Origin: Sulfuricurvum sp. | GTDB lineage: Bacteria > Campylobacterota > Campylobacteria > Campylobacterales > Sulfurimonadaceae | Assembly: GCA_024637295.1 (NCBI GenBank) | Contig: JAGXFL010000011.1 | Coordinates: forward strand, 62,001-126,000 | Direction: 5' to 3' | Length of the DNA stretch: 64,000 bases | In this document: one piece after another, positions 18,224-28,026 of the stretch | Layout of the letters: every line of letters starts with the position of its first letter | Position numbering within the stretch: the first letter of the stretch is position 1 | The notes under the pieces: generated by a model | What the model saw: the letters and a program-made list of their open reading frames with translations, nothing else | Databases searched by the model: none | Told to the model about the DNA's origin: nothing | Position numbers and translations under genes: made by a program

Positions 18224-18607
18224 ATGCAATACAATGTAAAATCCACAATCTTAGGTTTTGACAATATTTCAAAAGTTGAGTTGAATGAAATAGACGATCT
18301 TTTTTCGACACTTAAAAGTTGTGATGAAGCCAACACGAGTTTTACAGTCGTAAACCCGTACATGCTTCGTGAATATTCTTTTGATGTACCTAAAGATATT
18401 CAAGAGTTGCTGGAAATCAACGAGGATTCAAAAGTGGTTGTATATAATATGGTTATTGTTCAAGATCCTCTTGATGAATCTCGTATTAATTTTTTGGCTC
18501 CATTGATCTTTAATCAAGGTAATGGTTCGATGGCACAGGCTGTATTGGATTCAAATGTACATTCTGAATTCGGTGTTGCTGTATCGTTAAAGACATTTCG
18601 CCCATAA
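18224..18607 (+). CDS. fliW: Flagellar assembly factor FliW
   Basis: FliW binds flagellin and the translational regulator CsrA, coupling flagellin secretion to flagellin mRNA translation. The 127-residue protein matches family length and pattern: ILGFDNI near residue 10, NPYMLREYSFDVP near 45-57, a central VVYNMVIVQDP strand, and NFLAPLIFN near 90. It has an AAAGGA ribosome-binding site. It is divergent from valS and is followed by the helicase gene after 30 bases. CsrA is not in the window. Confidence 0.94.
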   Translation: MQYNVKSTILGFDNISKVELNEIDDLFSTLKSCDEANTSFTVVNPYMLREYSFDVPKDIQELLEINEDSKVVVYNMVIVQDPLDESRINFLAPLIFNQGNGSMAQAVLDSNVHSEFGVAVSLKTFRP

Positions 18608-18637
18608 TATCGCCTCTAAAGAGGTATAAGGAACCCT

Positions 18638-20707
18638 TTGCCTCTCTCACGCCTTAACCCGCAGCAATATACGGCTGCAACTGCCCCTTACGGTCATAAT
18701 CTCATCATCGCTTCAGCAGGTACCGGGAAAACATCTACTATTGTGGGGCGTATCGGGTACCTTCTTTCACAAAACGTAAAACCTGAAGAGATCATGTTGT
18801 TAACGTTTACCAATAAAGCAGCTGCTGAAATGGTCGAACGTGTGGCGGCATTTTTTGGTAAAGAGATCGCGTCTAAGATCGATGCCGGGACGTTTCATGC
18901 TATTAGCTACCGTTGGCTAAAACGCAAAGAGGGAAAAGTCGTACTCAAACAGCCCAGAGAGCTTAAGACCCTTTTTCGAAGTGTGTATGAAAAACGGACG
19001 TTTACCCATATCGATTGTGCAACGCCTGCATATGGGGCTAATTACCTCTATGATGTCTACTCTTTTTATCAAAATACGGAGATAACTGTTCAATTTGAAG
19101 AGTGGATACTCACCCGTCAAGATGAGCATGCCGTATATGCCGCTATTTACGCAGACATCGTGGATGAGTTCGAAGCACTCAAAAAAGAATACGGTTTTGT
19201 CAATTTTAACGATCTTCTTTTACTTATGCGTACATTAGCTTCACAGCATGATTTGGGATATAAAGAAGTTTTGATCGATGAGTATCAAGATACGAATGCT
19301 CTTCAAGGGACACTTGTTGAGGCGATGAAACCTCCATCTTTGTTTTGTGTCGGTGACTATGATCAAAGCATCTATGCTTTTAACGGTGCGGATATTTCGA
19401 TCATCGGCTCTTTTAGCACTAAACATCCTGATGCACAAGTGTACACCCTCAATAAAAACTACCGTTCTACGATTCCCATCCTCTCTTTGGCTAATACGGT
19501 CATTGCCTATAATGAGCGGATATATCCCAAAGCATTGGAAGTAACGAGAACGCAAGAAGCTCAAAGTCCTGCATTGCTTATCTATGAAGAACTGTTTGAT
19601 CAATATCACGGTATTGCGCGTGCCATTGGCGATTCATCGACCAATCGCGAAGAAATAGCGGTAATTTTTCGTAATAATGCCTCTGCGGATGGAATCGAAG
19701 CGACGCTTCGGGAATTAGGGATTGCATGCCGACGTCGTGGCGGAGTGAGTTTTTTTGATTCCAAAGAGATCAAAGCATTATTGGATATTTTTACCCTTAT
19801 TGTTAATGAATCAGACATGATGGCGTTTATCCATCTCTTTGATTATGCCAAAGGGGTTGGAAGCGCTATAGCTAAAGAACTTTTTGTTGCGTTGCAAAAA
19901 TTGGGACATGGCTCATTTTTACGAGGACTTTACAATCCGGACACCACCATTTCTAATCCGTTTGAAAAACGGAAGTTAAATCATCAGTTAGGGTTATTTG
20001 ATGACTTCGCAGAACTGGGAAGTGCAGGGCGATTTGCTAAGCTTGGAATGGACCCGAATTTTATGGGTAATCCGATTTTAAAACACGCAAAACTAACCAA
20101 AGAATCGGCTTCGTTTTTACACGATCTATTTATCCTTTTTCGCAAATTACGAGAGGTTAAAGAGCCTAAAGAGGCAGTGCAAAAGATTGCAGTTTCTTCG
20201 TTATACGGGCATGTGATCGAATCTTTGTCTCATCGACGTGCGATGACTGAAAACGGTTCTGTAGATGAAAAGGTAAAAGAAGAATCCAAAGAGCGTATTC
20301 GTCGTAAATGTACCCTTTTATTTGAACTTTCCCGCCCCTATAAAGAGCTCGAACGATTTTTGAATGCGATGGTATTAGGCTCTCAAGATCTAACCCAAGG
20401 GGAGGGGGTTCACCTCTTAAGTATCCATGCTTCAAAAGGGTTGGAATATCAAGAGGTATATGTGATTGATCTCATGGATGGACGTTTTCCCAACCGAAAG
20501 CTTATGAGTCGAAGCGGCAGTATTGAAGAGGAGAGACGATTGTTTTACGTAGCAGTGACCAGAGCAAAAGACAGGTTGTTTTTAAGTTATGCCAAATACG
20601 ATAAGATCAAGCAAACCAGCTTTGTCCCATCACAGTTTATCTATGAAGCGGGTCTTGTTCCAAAAGATGAAACGTATACTAAGATGGTCGAAAAGGAGGC
20701 TGATTAA
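18638..20707 (+). CDS. uvrD: UvrD/Rep-family ATP-dependent DNA helicase
   Basis: A superfamily 1A 3'-to-5' helicase for repair and replication restart. The 689-residue protein shows all motifs: Walker A ASAGTGKT near residue 27, LTFTNKAA (motif Ia), DEYQDTN near 213 (motif II), GDYDQSIYAFNGA (motif III), HASKGLEYQEV near 595 (motif V) and VAVTRAKDRL near 640 (motif VI). The start is TTG at 18638 with an AAGGA site five bases upstream and no alternative ATG. It follows fliW closely. UvrD and Rep/PcrA assignments cannot be separated from motifs alone. Confidence 0.9.
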   Translation: MPLSRLNPQQYTAATAPYGHNLIIASAGTGKTSTIVGRIGYLLSQNVKPEEIMLLTFTNKAAAEMVERVAAFFGKEIASKIDAGTFHAISYRWLKRKEGKVVLKQPRELKTLFRSVYEKRTFTHIDCATPAYGANYLYDVYSFYQNTEITVQFEEWILTRQDEHAVYAAIYADIVDEFEALKKEYGFVNFNDLLLLMRTLASQHDLGYKEVLIDEYQDTNALQGTLVEAMKPPSLFCVGDYDQSIYAFNGADISIIGSFSTKHPDAQVYTLNKNYRSTIPILSLANTVIAYNERIYPKALEVTRTQEAQSPALLIYEELFDQYHGIARAIGDSSTNREEIAVIFRNNASADGIEATLRELGIACRRRGGVSFFDSKEIKALLDIFTLIVNESDMMAFIHLFDYAKGVGSAIAKELFVALQKLGHGSFLRGLYNPDTTISNPFEKRKLNHQLGLFDDFAELGSAGRFAKLGMDPNFMGNPILKHAKLTKESASFLHDLFILFRKLREVKEPKEAVQKIAVSSLYGHVIESLSHRRAMTENGSVDEKVKEESKERIRRKCTLLFELSRPYKELERFLNAMVLGSQDLTQGEGVHLLSIHASKGLEYQEVYVIDLMDGRFPNRKLMSRSGSIEEERRLFYVAVTRAKDRLFLSYAKYDKIKQTSFVPSQFIYEAGLVPKDETYTKMVEKEAD

Positions 20708-20719
20708 GCCTCTTTTTTT
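20696..20719. terminator. Bidirectional intrinsic terminator between the helicase and pilus operons
   Basis: GAGGCT pairs with AGCCTC around a five-base loop, followed by seven Ts on the plus strand. The stem contains the helicase stop codon. On the minus strand the stem is followed by CTTTTC, so it may also serve the convergent pilus operon that ends at 20718. Confidence 0.7.
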
Positions 20720-21965
20720 AATGCCGTCCTTGAACAGCATCTCCCATAGACCACATTGGTAAGAAAATACCCAATGCTAACAAAATCACCATACCTGCAA
20801 TCATGAAGAGCATGATGGGCTCAATCGCTTCTGAAAGACCATCAATAATGGCGTCAAAACGCATCTTGTAATATTCCATGACTTTCCCAAGCATCGCATC
20901 AAGTTGACCACTTGACTCACCCGCTGATATCATTTGGATAATCATATTTTCAAAGAGATCCGTATCTTTAAGCCCGGAATGTAATGATCCACCTTTTTCA
21001 ACGGTAGAACGTACGATTAAGAGACGTTCGCGCAAAGGGAGATTATCAATCATCGCAACGGAAGTTTCCAGTGCTTCTGCGATTGGAATTCCTGCACGTA
21101 CCAGCTCCGAAAAGACAAGGGTAAAACGGCTGAGGGTAGAAAACATGATAATATTTTTGATCAAATAGAGTTTGAGTAGAACTTGGTGCCATTTAAATCT
21201 AAAATCCCGATTGTGATCCAAGGTGTAGCGAAATCCCATAATAAAAAGAAACAATCCGGCTAATACATATAAACCGTAGGTATTAAATAAGTGTTCCAAA
21301 AAGAGCAGGATTAATGTCGGCATTGGAAGTTCCGCACCTAACTGTTCAAAAATAGTCTTAAATTGCGGAACGACATATGAGATCAGAATCGTAAACGCAA
21401 CGGCCATGGCAATCATAACGTTTCGAGGATACGCCATCGCTTTTTTAAATTTGATGATATTACGTCGGATTTCTTCGAGCATATCGGCAAGTTTATGAAG
21501 CGCTTCCGCCATATTTCCGGTTTTTTCGCCTAGCTCAATCATAGCCAGGGATAGTGTCCCAAGCTCAAAGCTGTATTTTGCTGCGGTATGTGAAAGGCTG
21601 TGTCCGGAATTGATATCCTCTGCCATACCGCTTAAAACTGTTTTAAGTGTTTCATCGCTGGTCGCATCCGCTATCTCATGCATCGAATCATGAATGGAGA
21701 TACCGGCATTGGTCATTACTGCCAATTGACGTATGGCCGCAATCAAGTTGTTCGGATTTAATTTGCGCTTTTTGAAATTAGTAAGCAGATTGTCTTTAAA
21801 AGCTTTGAATTGATCCTCGAGGGGGGGAGCCGTTTCAACCGCTTTTAAAATCATTCCGGAGTACTTGATCTTGGCTAAATATTGAGCCTCTTTTTTATGT
21901 TCGGCATAAACACCGTGATCGGTTTTTTTCCCTTTTGTCAGGACTGTTACGATAAAGTACTTCAT
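20718..21965 (-). CDS. Inner-membrane platform protein (GspF/PilC/MshG type)
   Basis: This polytopic protein forms the inner-membrane platform that turns with the assembly ATPase in type IV pili and type II secretion systems. The 415-residue protein has two GspF-type helical domains (about 70-190 and 275-395) and hydrophobic spans near 190-210, 235-255 and 385-408. The first domain contains the typical AVMTNAGISIHDSM and GHSLSHTAAKYS stretches and an ELGEKTGNM motif. It is the last gene of the nine-gene minus-strand cluster, overlapping the ATPase gene by four bases. It corresponds to MshG by position and probably to CtsF of Campylobacter. Confidence 0.92.
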   Translation of the reverse strand: MKYFIVTVLTKGKKTDHGVYAEHKKEAQYLAKIKYSGMILKAVETAPPLEDQFKAFKDNLLTNFKKRKLNPNNLIAAIRQLAVMTNAGISIHDSMHEIADATSDETLKTVLSGMAEDINSGHSLSHTAAKYSFELGTLSLAMIELGEKTGNMAEALHKLADMLEEIRRNIIKFKKAMAYPRNVMIAMAVAFTILISYVVPQFKTIFEQLGAELPMPTLILLFLEHLFNTYGLYVLAGLFLFIMGFRYTLDHNRDFRFKWHQVLLKLYLIKNIIMFSTLSRFTLVFSELVRAGIPIAEALETSVAMIDNLPLRERLLIVRSTVEKGGSLHSGLKDTDLFENMIIQMISAGESSGQLDAMLGKVMEYYKMRFDAIIDGLSEAIEPIMLFMIAGMVILLALGIFLPMWSMGDAVQGRH

Positions 21966-23716
21966 ACTTTGGCCACCTTTAATATCTCATCTATTGTTGT
22001 GATCCCTTGTATTGCTTTATTCATTCCATTTTCAAACATCCCCATAAAACCTTCATCTTTGGCTTGTTTAAAAATATCATCTTTTGAGCTTCCGCGAGCA
22101 ATCATGCTGGATATCTCTTCAGAAATTACTAAAACTTCACAAATCATTTCACGTCCCATATATCCAGAACCATTACACTCTTTACACCCATCTCCTGCAT
22201 AAAATACGGTACCTTCAGGGATATATGCGCTGTACTCTTCTCTCAATGATGTTGGAACATCGGCTTCTCTTTTACACGAATGACAAATCTTACGTACCAA
22301 CCGTTGTGCTTGTATGGCTACGACGGCTCCGCTAATGAGATAGGGCTGTATGCCCATGTCTGACATACGAGTAATGGCGCTGATAGCATCGTTGGTGTGA
22401 AGTGTTGATATAACCATATGCCCTGTAAGCGCTGCTTTAATCGCAATTTCCAGTGTTTCATGATCACGAATTTCCCCAATCATGATTTTATCAGGGTCCT
22501 GACGTAGAATTGAACGTAATGCATCCGCAAAAGAGAGACCGACTTTGGGATTGACTTGTACTTGTTGGATCAGATTCATCCGATACTCAACCGGATCTTC
22601 GACGGTAATGACTTTGTCCTCAACGTTTCTAAGCTCATTAAGCGCACCGTATAGGGTGGTTGTCTTACCACTTCCTGTAGGTCCGGTAACAAGGATGATA
22701 CCAAAAGGAGCTTCCAATGATTTAATCAGTTTTTTGTAGCTTGCTTGATCCATTCCTGACTCTTCAAGTTTTACCAATGCTTTTGTCTTATCAAGAATAC
22801 GCATAACGATAGATTCGCCATAAAGAATAGGCAGCGTTGAAATACGAAAGTCAAATTCGGCTTCCATAACCAAAGCAGAGAATCGCCCATCTTGCGGTTT
22901 ACGACGCTCTGCAATGTCAAGATTTGCCAATAGTTTAATACGGGATGCGAGAGGTGGATAAATGTCACGGTCAAAGATGAAAACTTCAGTCAATTTCCCG
23001 TCAATTCGACCGCGGACAACGCAGTTTTTCTCAGTTGGTTCAATGTGTATATCACTGGCACGGGCTTTGATACAAGCCTTTAAGATAACATCAATAAGTT
23101 GTAAAATCGAAGAAGCTTCTTGTTGCTCTTCAACACTGCCAATGCTGCGTAATTCATTGCGAATATTGGTTACCAGTTCTTTAACGCTGTCTTTAAGCTC
23201 GATTTTAAATAGATATGCTTGAATTTGCTTTTCCGTTGAAATAGCGATTTGAAGTGATTTACGAGGGAAAAGACGTTGGATAGATTCTTGTGCTTCAATA
23301 TTCAGCGGGTCAGAAAAAGCAACGGTAACGTACATGTCATCTTGTGAAATGGGTAATGCATTGAAACGTTTTAGTTGCGCTGTTGGAATTTTTTCAACTA
23401 AACGGTAATCCATATCAATGGAATCCAGGTCAATATAAGCTAATTCAAGCCCTTCAGCAAGAAGGTGCAAAATCGATGACTCATCAATAAAATGGTAATT
23501 TTTAATTATGGAGAGTTCATACTCACCGGTTCGAATGTGCTCTACGATAAATCGTTTGACAAAATTGAGAGAAATTGCCCCAACTTTGGTCAGTGTTTCT
23601 AATATAGTATCATTTTGGACACCTCTCGAAATCAATCGATCGATTTGTTGTTGAGAGATATGGTTTTTATTTAGTAAATCATGCGTAATGCGATCCATAT
23701 CAACCTTCTTTATCAA
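21962..23716 (-). CDS. Assembly ATPase (GspE/PilB/MshE type)
   Basis: This hexameric cytoplasmic ATPase powers pilus or pseudopilus extension. The 584-residue protein has an N-terminal MshEN/T2SSE_N region (about 1-170) and a catalytic domain (about 190-560). Walker A is GPTGSGKTTT near 340, a Walker B region includes KIMIGEIRDHETLEIA near 405, and two CxxC pairs (CHSCKRE and CKECNGSG) near 480-520 form the zinc element of extension-type rather than retraction-type ATPases. Starts and stops overlap both neighbours by four bases. It corresponds to MshE by position and probably to CtsE of Campylobacter. No PilT-type retraction ATPase is in this cluster. Confidence 0.93.
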   Translation of the reverse strand: MIKKVDMDRITHDLLNKNHISQQQIDRLISRGVQNDTILETLTKVGAISLNFVKRFIVEHIRTGEYELSIIKNYHFIDESSILHLLAEGLELAYIDLDSIDMDYRLVEKIPTAQLKRFNALPISQDDMYVTVAFSDPLNIEAQESIQRLFPRKSLQIAISTEKQIQAYLFKIELKDSVKELVTNIRNELRSIGSVEEQQEASSILQLIDVILKACIKARASDIHIEPTEKNCVVRGRIDGKLTEVFIFDRDIYPPLASRIKLLANLDIAERRKPQDGRFSALVMEAEFDFRISTLPILYGESIVMRILDKTKALVKLEESGMDQASYKKLIKSLEAPFGIILVTGPTGSGKTTTLYGALNELRNVEDKVITVEDPVEYRMNLIQQVQVNPKVGLSFADALRSILRQDPDKIMIGEIRDHETLEIAIKAALTGHMVISTLHTNDAISAITRMSDMGIQPYLISGAVVAIQAQRLVRKICHSCKREADVPTSLREEYSAYIPEGTVFYAGDGCKECNGSGYMGREMICEVLVISEEISSMIARGSSKDDIFKQAKDEGFMGMFENGMNKAIQGITTIDEILKVAKV

Positions 23717-24255
23717 TATACATGGTGTTTGGTCAATATTTTATCATAGTATTCGTCAATGGCAAATGTTTTAGTCGTATCGACGTCAACGGTATACAGC
23801 TTATAGGTTTGTCTTGGATCACTTCTATCAGTATATTCTTTGATGGGACTATTGGTTTGCGGATTTTTGCAATAGAGATCGAAGACCTTAGAAAGTAAAT
23901 GTAGACTTGTTGGTAGCTTGAGTTGTTTTAGAGGATAATTGTCGTATAACGATTGAATAAGAAGTCTTTTTTGCATTACTAAAAGGGAAAAATAGGAGGC
24001 ATTGGCACGTGCTTCAGCGCTTTGCATCAATGTTTTTATGGGGGTGTTCAAGCGATCGATCTGATCTGCGTTTAAACAGGAGAAAGCATAGAGGGAGACG
24101 TACGCCTCATTTTGTTGATTTAGTTTAAAGTTTTTAGCTCCAAATGTACATGCTTCAGTGTAGGCCCCTTTTTGATAAAGCTGAAGCATTTGGTTGGAAG
24201 GATTGGCATGAAGGGTAAAAATAAGAAATACGATTGTTAAAATGAATTTTATCAT
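23713..24255 (-). CDS. Hypothetical exported protein in the pilus cluster
   Basis: An unrecognised 180-residue protein with a signal peptide (about 1-17, ending LHANP). The mature part begins with a short TPR-like helical repeat (LYQKGAYTEACTFGAKNF) that includes one of three cysteines, and ends in a beta-rich region. It overlaps both the TPR gene upstream and the ATPase gene downstream by four bases, so it belongs to the operon. In the MSHA gene order there is no gene at this point, making it the one insert. A role in assembly is inferred from its place only. Confidence 0.75.
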   Translation of the reverse strand: MIKFILTIVFLIFTLHANPSNQMLQLYQKGAYTEACTFGAKNFKLNQQNEAYVSLYAFSCLNADQIDRLNTPIKTLMQSAEARANASYFSLLVMQKRLLIQSLYDNYPLKQLKLPTSLHLLSKVFDLYCKNPQTNSPIKEYTDRSDPRQTYKLYTVDVDTTKTFAIDEYYDKILTKHHVY

Positions 24256-25016
24256 TTGGAAGTCTCTTTTGTTAATGTCTCTAAATAATTTTTGGCATTT
24301 TGGGAATTGGAATTAGAGATATACAGCTGCAACGTTTTTTTGGCTTGATCTTCTTTTCCTAATTTAACCAATGATTTTGCAAAAATCAGCCAACTGTCAT
24401 CCATACTGCTGTTGATTGCATTTGTTTTCAAAGCATAGTTGTAGGCTTCTGCATAGTTACCATGATCGTAATGGTAGTGTGCGATGTACAGCCCAAGATT
24501 TGGATTAGAATTATTTTTAAAACGATCTTCTATCTCATGGATATCAAAGGCGACATCATCACGTTTAATTGAAGTCAGTTTTCCTTTTACAAGTGGCAAT
24601 GGCGCTTTTATTGTAGGTGCAATCGGAACTTTTACATTTTGTGATTGAGAAGATGATGCTTCAACAGGAGGCAATTTGACGGTATTGGAAGTTACTGAAT
24701 TCTTCGATGATCCAAGAAGAGTGGTATCAGGAACGGTTGTATCTGTTTCAGGCACGGCACCCATAGATTGAATAAATTGCATGGATGGCTGTAATATCAT
24801 GCTACTTTCTTCATTTGTGGTTTCTACAGGGGTCGAAATAGCTGTCTTAATACTATTTTTGGGAAGAGAATCAATAGGTGCAGGAGAGCCTTTTGAGAAT
24901 ATCAACGGTATACTAAGCCCTAACACGAGTATTAAAGTTACAAGCAAGCCGTAGGGAAAAATACGTTTGAGTTTGTACTTAAACCAGCGGCGTTCTAGGT
25001 TAGTAATATCAAGCAC
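24252..25016 (-). CDS. Single-pass TPR protein of the pilus cluster (MshN position)
   Basis: A 254-residue protein with a short cytoplasmic N-terminus, one membrane span (about 20-40, LLVTLILVLGLSIPLIF), a long low-complexity Ser/Thr/Pro linker (about 45-150) and a C-terminal tetratricopeptide region (about 170-250, with HYHYDHGNYAEAYNYALK and the following repeat). This is the architecture of MshN, which lies at the same point in MSHA clusters. It overlaps the AAA ATPase gene by eight bases. The TPR part would face the periplasm. Confidence 0.75.
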   Translation of the reverse strand: MLDITNLERRWFKYKLKRIFPYGLLVTLILVLGLSIPLIFSKGSPAPIDSLPKNSIKTAISTPVETTNEESSMILQPSMQFIQSMGAVPETDTTVPDTTLLGSSKNSVTSNTVKLPPVEASSSQSQNVKVPIAPTIKAPLPLVKGKLTSIKRDDVAFDIHEIEDRFKNNSNPNLGLYIAHYHYDHGNYAEAYNYALKTNAINSSMDDSWLIFAKSLVKLGKEDQAKKTLQLYISNSNSQNAKNYLETLTKETSK

Positions 25017-25818
25017 GGATTAGTCCTGTATGGATTGCAGCCATCTCTATGTATTTTTTACTCAGGGCGTTGTATTTTATTTTGTGGGGGTTATGCTCTT
25101 CGTACCAGGTATAAAGAGTGAAGAGAGCAAACATCAGTTTATTGGCATCTCGATAGTTCCCACGGGTAAGTTTATTGATAAGTTTAATATTGTTATCATT
25201 GATCATGTTGGCAACATCAAAACAATTGGCCTTAAGCAGTTTCTTTTGGATATATATCTTGAGTTCTTCGTAAGAAGCGTTATGTAATTCGATACTTTCC
25301 CAAATACGGGTTTGAAAATGTTCTTTTGCAATAATCTCTTCATTATCGGTTTTATGCAGAGTAATGACAAATTTAAGGGCACGTGCATCGGATATTAGAC
25401 GTATTTTTTCCATCAAAGCAGAGCTATAAAGTTGCGCTTCATCCAGTAAAACAATCGGAATAATCGGGAAATTTACGGCAGCAGAAAGTTCTAAAAATTT
25501 AGTCAGTGAAAGTGGTTCACGACTTGCATAGGAGTATGTTTTTTGCGCTAAAACTCGTAAAAAATCATCTTCATCAATAATGGGAATATCGATCATGTAT
25601 ACTTTTTGATGTTTTGATAGGTCATGATGGAGCTTATGCAGTAGCATACTTTTACCCGTACCTGGACGTCCATACAGTAATATCATTTTGAGGGGTTTTT
25701 GAACGGAGTTTTTTAAACTTTGGTATATGTGCGATACGCTGTCAATTTGAACGTAGTCCTTTGGATTGACTACGTCTACAAAAAGGTCGCGAGGTTTTGA
25801 AAAAAGGGAAGGCTCCAT
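25009..25818 (-). CDS. AAA ATPase of the MshM/ExeA type
   Basis: A 269-residue AAA+ ATPase with Walker A GRPGTGKS at residues 50-57 and Walker B IVLLDEAQ near 120. ExeA/MshM-type ATPases are thought to help place the secretin in the cell wall; this copy lacks the C-terminal membrane span and peptidoglycan-binding domain of ExeA. It lies three bases after the secretin gene. The nucleotide-binding protein CtsP of Campylobacter transformation is the likely counterpart, by gene neighbourhood. Confidence 0.85.
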   Translation of the reverse strand: MEPSLFSKPRDLFVDVVNPKDYVQIDSVSHIYQSLKNSVQKPLKMILLYGRPGTGKSMLLHKLHHDLSKHQKVYMIDIPIIDEDDFLRVLAQKTYSYASREPLSLTKFLELSAAVNFPIIPIVLLDEAQLYSSALMEKIRLISDARALKFVITLHKTDNEEIIAKEHFQTRIWESIELHNASYEELKIYIQKKLLKANCFDVANMINDNNIKLINKLTRGNYRDANKLMFALFTLYTWYEEHNPHKIKYNALSKKYIEMAAIHTGLIRA

Positions 25819-25821
25819 TGG

Positions 25822-27501
25822 TTATTTACTATTCTTGGTCAATTCTTCTAATTGTTTTACTTCATCATCAGCTTGTTTCACCATTGCCTTACGTGCAATA
25901 TCGTCTTTTGCTATGGATGAACCCATACGACTGTATCCAAGATCTGACAAATTCATATTGGATCCATCTTTTTTGACAATATGTGGTTGGATGATAATAA
26001 CCATCTCTTCTGTTTTCTTAGTAACCTTTTCAGATTTAAAAAGCCAGCCTACACCAGGAATGTCACCTAGAAGGGGAACCTTATTACCGCTCATATCATT
26101 TTTGGTTCCAATCAATCCACCCATGATAATCGTATTACCGTCTTGAACGGTAACAACCGATGACATCTGACGACGGCTCAAATCTGGCGGCATGGAACGA
26201 GTCGCATTGTCTGTGGCTAACTGGCTTGCTACATCGGAGATGGAAGGGTTAATACGTAGTGTAATACTGCCATCACTGGATATCTCTGGAGTTATATCCA
26301 ATAAGACACCTGCAAATACAGAACTAACAACTTCATCTTGAGTTGTTGTCCCTGTACTTCCACCTGCTAAAGTGGATGAATTTTTAGTCTTATAAAATAA
26401 TTCTGTCCCAGATGTGATAAGAGCAGGCTGATTGTTGAGTGTTAAAATCTTTGGATTGGAAACAGCCTGAACATCTCCTTGAGTTTTTAGAAATTTGATA
26501 ATTTCCTTGATACTTCCTTTTGCGCCAAGTCTGAAGATACTTCCAACATTGTTTCCATCACTAAGCGGGAATGTACTAAAGGCTGTTCCTGTATTGAGGG
26601 CTGTAGAAGTGTAGGTAGTGACTTTATTCGTATTTTGGTAGTCAAATGTTAAATCAATATTTTGTAGAGCATAAAGCTGTGACCAATCGATACCGGTAGA
26701 GCTTCCATCTTCAAAAGTGACACTGTATATTTTGACATCGATCATGACTTGGGTCTGCATTTTTTTCTGGAGATCCGCAATGTATTTATCTAAACGTTGA
26801 AGCTGTTTGCTAGTAGCAGAGACGGTGACTAAGCCTGCACTTTGATTGATGTAGATGTGATGGACATCACTGCTGTTTTGGTCTAAAGCATTATTTTGTC
26901 GGTAGCTGTCTTCAGGACGATTTAGGATACTTTTGATTTCATTGTCTAAATCAGACCAAAATTTAACTTCATCTTTGGAAGATATATTAGTCCCCGATTC
27001 AGATGATGCACTGGCAGTTGCTCCACTTTGTGTGCCAGTCCCCCCAGTAGCTGCACCACCTGTACCACCGGCAGATGTCCCGGTATTAGAGCTTAGACGG
27101 ATATTGGTGCTTCCTTCGCCTTTGCGCTCGCCATTGATATAATCAATCTGATACGTTTTCGTTGTTAAATAGGCAATTTTTAAAACATTGTTTTGAAGGG
27201 TATATTGAAGATTGTTCTCTTTGATAATCAGATCCAGTACTTCATTGATCGTTAAATTTTTGAGGTAGGTTTTATTCATCTGTTTTTTGAGAATGTTTTC
27301 GGCTTCTTCATCTGTCACAATAACGCTCATACCGCATTCGTCACTGATTTGATCAATGAAATCGCCTACACTTGTCCCTTTGACAGAGGCTATGTTAAAT
27401 AACTCATAGGTGCAGTCTGCATATGATGATGTAGTTAGTAATGTAGCTGCCGCAACTGATAATAAGAATGCTCGTGCATTAGTTGTAAATACTGGTCTCA
27501 T
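25822..27501 (-). CDS. mshL: Secretin (MshL/PilQ/GspD type)
   Basis: This outer-membrane channel lets a pilus, pseudopilus or DNA pass. The 559-residue protein has a signal peptide (about 1-28), an STN-like N0 domain (about 45-115), a Gly/Ser/Thr-rich linker (about 135-175), an N1-like domain (about 205-250, YINQSAGLVTVSA) and the secretin core (about 255-535). The core contains the VSNPKILTLNNQPA strand, a glycine-rich gate region and the conserved VPLLGDIPGVGWLF motif near 500. Domain order is that of MSHA-type secretins. It corresponds to CtsD of Campylobacter by neighbourhood. Confidence 0.93.
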   Translation of the reverse strand: MRPVFTTNARAFLLSVAAATLLTTSSYADCTYELFNIASVKGTSVGDFIDQISDECGMSVIVTDEEAENILKKQMNKTYLKNLTINEVLDLIIKENNLQYTLQNNVLKIAYLTTKTYQIDYINGERKGEGSTNIRLSSNTGTSAGGTGGAATGGTGTQSGATASASSESGTNISSKDEVKFWSDLDNEIKSILNRPEDSYRQNNALDQNSSDVHHIYINQSAGLVTVSATSKQLQRLDKYIADLQKKMQTQVMIDVKIYSVTFEDGSSTGIDWSQLYALQNIDLTFDYQNTNKVTTYTSTALNTGTAFSTFPLSDGNNVGSIFRLGAKGSIKEIIKFLKTQGDVQAVSNPKILTLNNQPALITSGTELFYKTKNSSTLAGGSTGTTTQDEVVSSVFAGVLLDITPEISSDGSITLRINPSISDVASQLATDNATRSMPPDLSRRQMSSVVTVQDGNTIIMGGLIGTKNDMSGNKVPLLGDIPGVGWLFKSEKVTKKTEEMVIIIQPHIVKKDGSNMNLSDLGYSRMGSSIAKDDIARKAMVKQADDEVKQLEELTKNSK

Positions 27502-27510
27502 TGTGCTTCC

Positions 27511-28026
27511 CTATTTGGTATTGATTTTGATATTATTATTTTGCTTACTGATAAATAAGATCAGCTGTTGACCTTTGTTACCGGATAACAAAATGGAGCC
27601 TGGTTTGATTTCGGATAATGTGTACGCTCGAACGCTATCGTTTAGATGATACCATTTGCCATTGATGAGTGCCGATTTATTCATCAAACCTTGTAAACGT
27701 AACGGCTCTTCAACTACTCGTGGTATCAGTGGTAAATTAGGAAGCATTCCCAATTTTGGCGGTGCTAAAAGTTTTATACCACTTATCCCCGAAGATGCAT
27801 ATTTAATGGGATCATTTAAAGAATTGATGAATCCATCTGCAACACCTATTCTAGCGGGTAGAATCGCTTGAATTTGCTCATCTACCCATGCGAGTTCTTT
27901 GTCACTTTTGGATTGAAGAACACTTACATTAGCAGTTGATGGTGTAGACATCGGAGCATTTATAGCATTGGATGCTTGAAGCGCAAGGCTAAGTATGAAA
28001 CTTGAGGTTATGGCAAGTATTTTCAT
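27511..28026 (-). CDS. Small periplasmic pilus-cluster protein (MshK/PilP position)
   Basis: About 171 residues from the ATG at 28026, whose ATGA overlaps the stop of the upstream gene; a longer reading from 28044 adds six residues that break the signal peptide. The signal peptide covers about 1-18. The C-terminal 70 residues (GLMNKSALINGKWYHLNDSV onward) form a small beta domain of the PilP/MshK/GspC homology-region type, which links inner-membrane proteins to the secretin. Campylobacter CtsR may be the counterpart. Confidence 0.7.
   Translation of the reverse strand: MKILAITSSFILSLALQASNAINAPMSTPSTANVSVLQSKSDKELAWVDEQIQAILPARIGVADGFINSLNDPIKYASSGISGIKLLAPPKLGMLPNLPLIPRVVEEPLRLQGLMNKSALINGKWYHLNDSVRAYTLSEIKPGSILLSGNKGQQLILFISKQNNNIKINTK

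Noticed and set aside
18613-18624. CCTCT-AA-AGAGG inverted repeat between fliW and the helicase gene
   Set aside because: The loop is too short for a stable hairpin, there is no T-run, and the two genes look co-transcribed.
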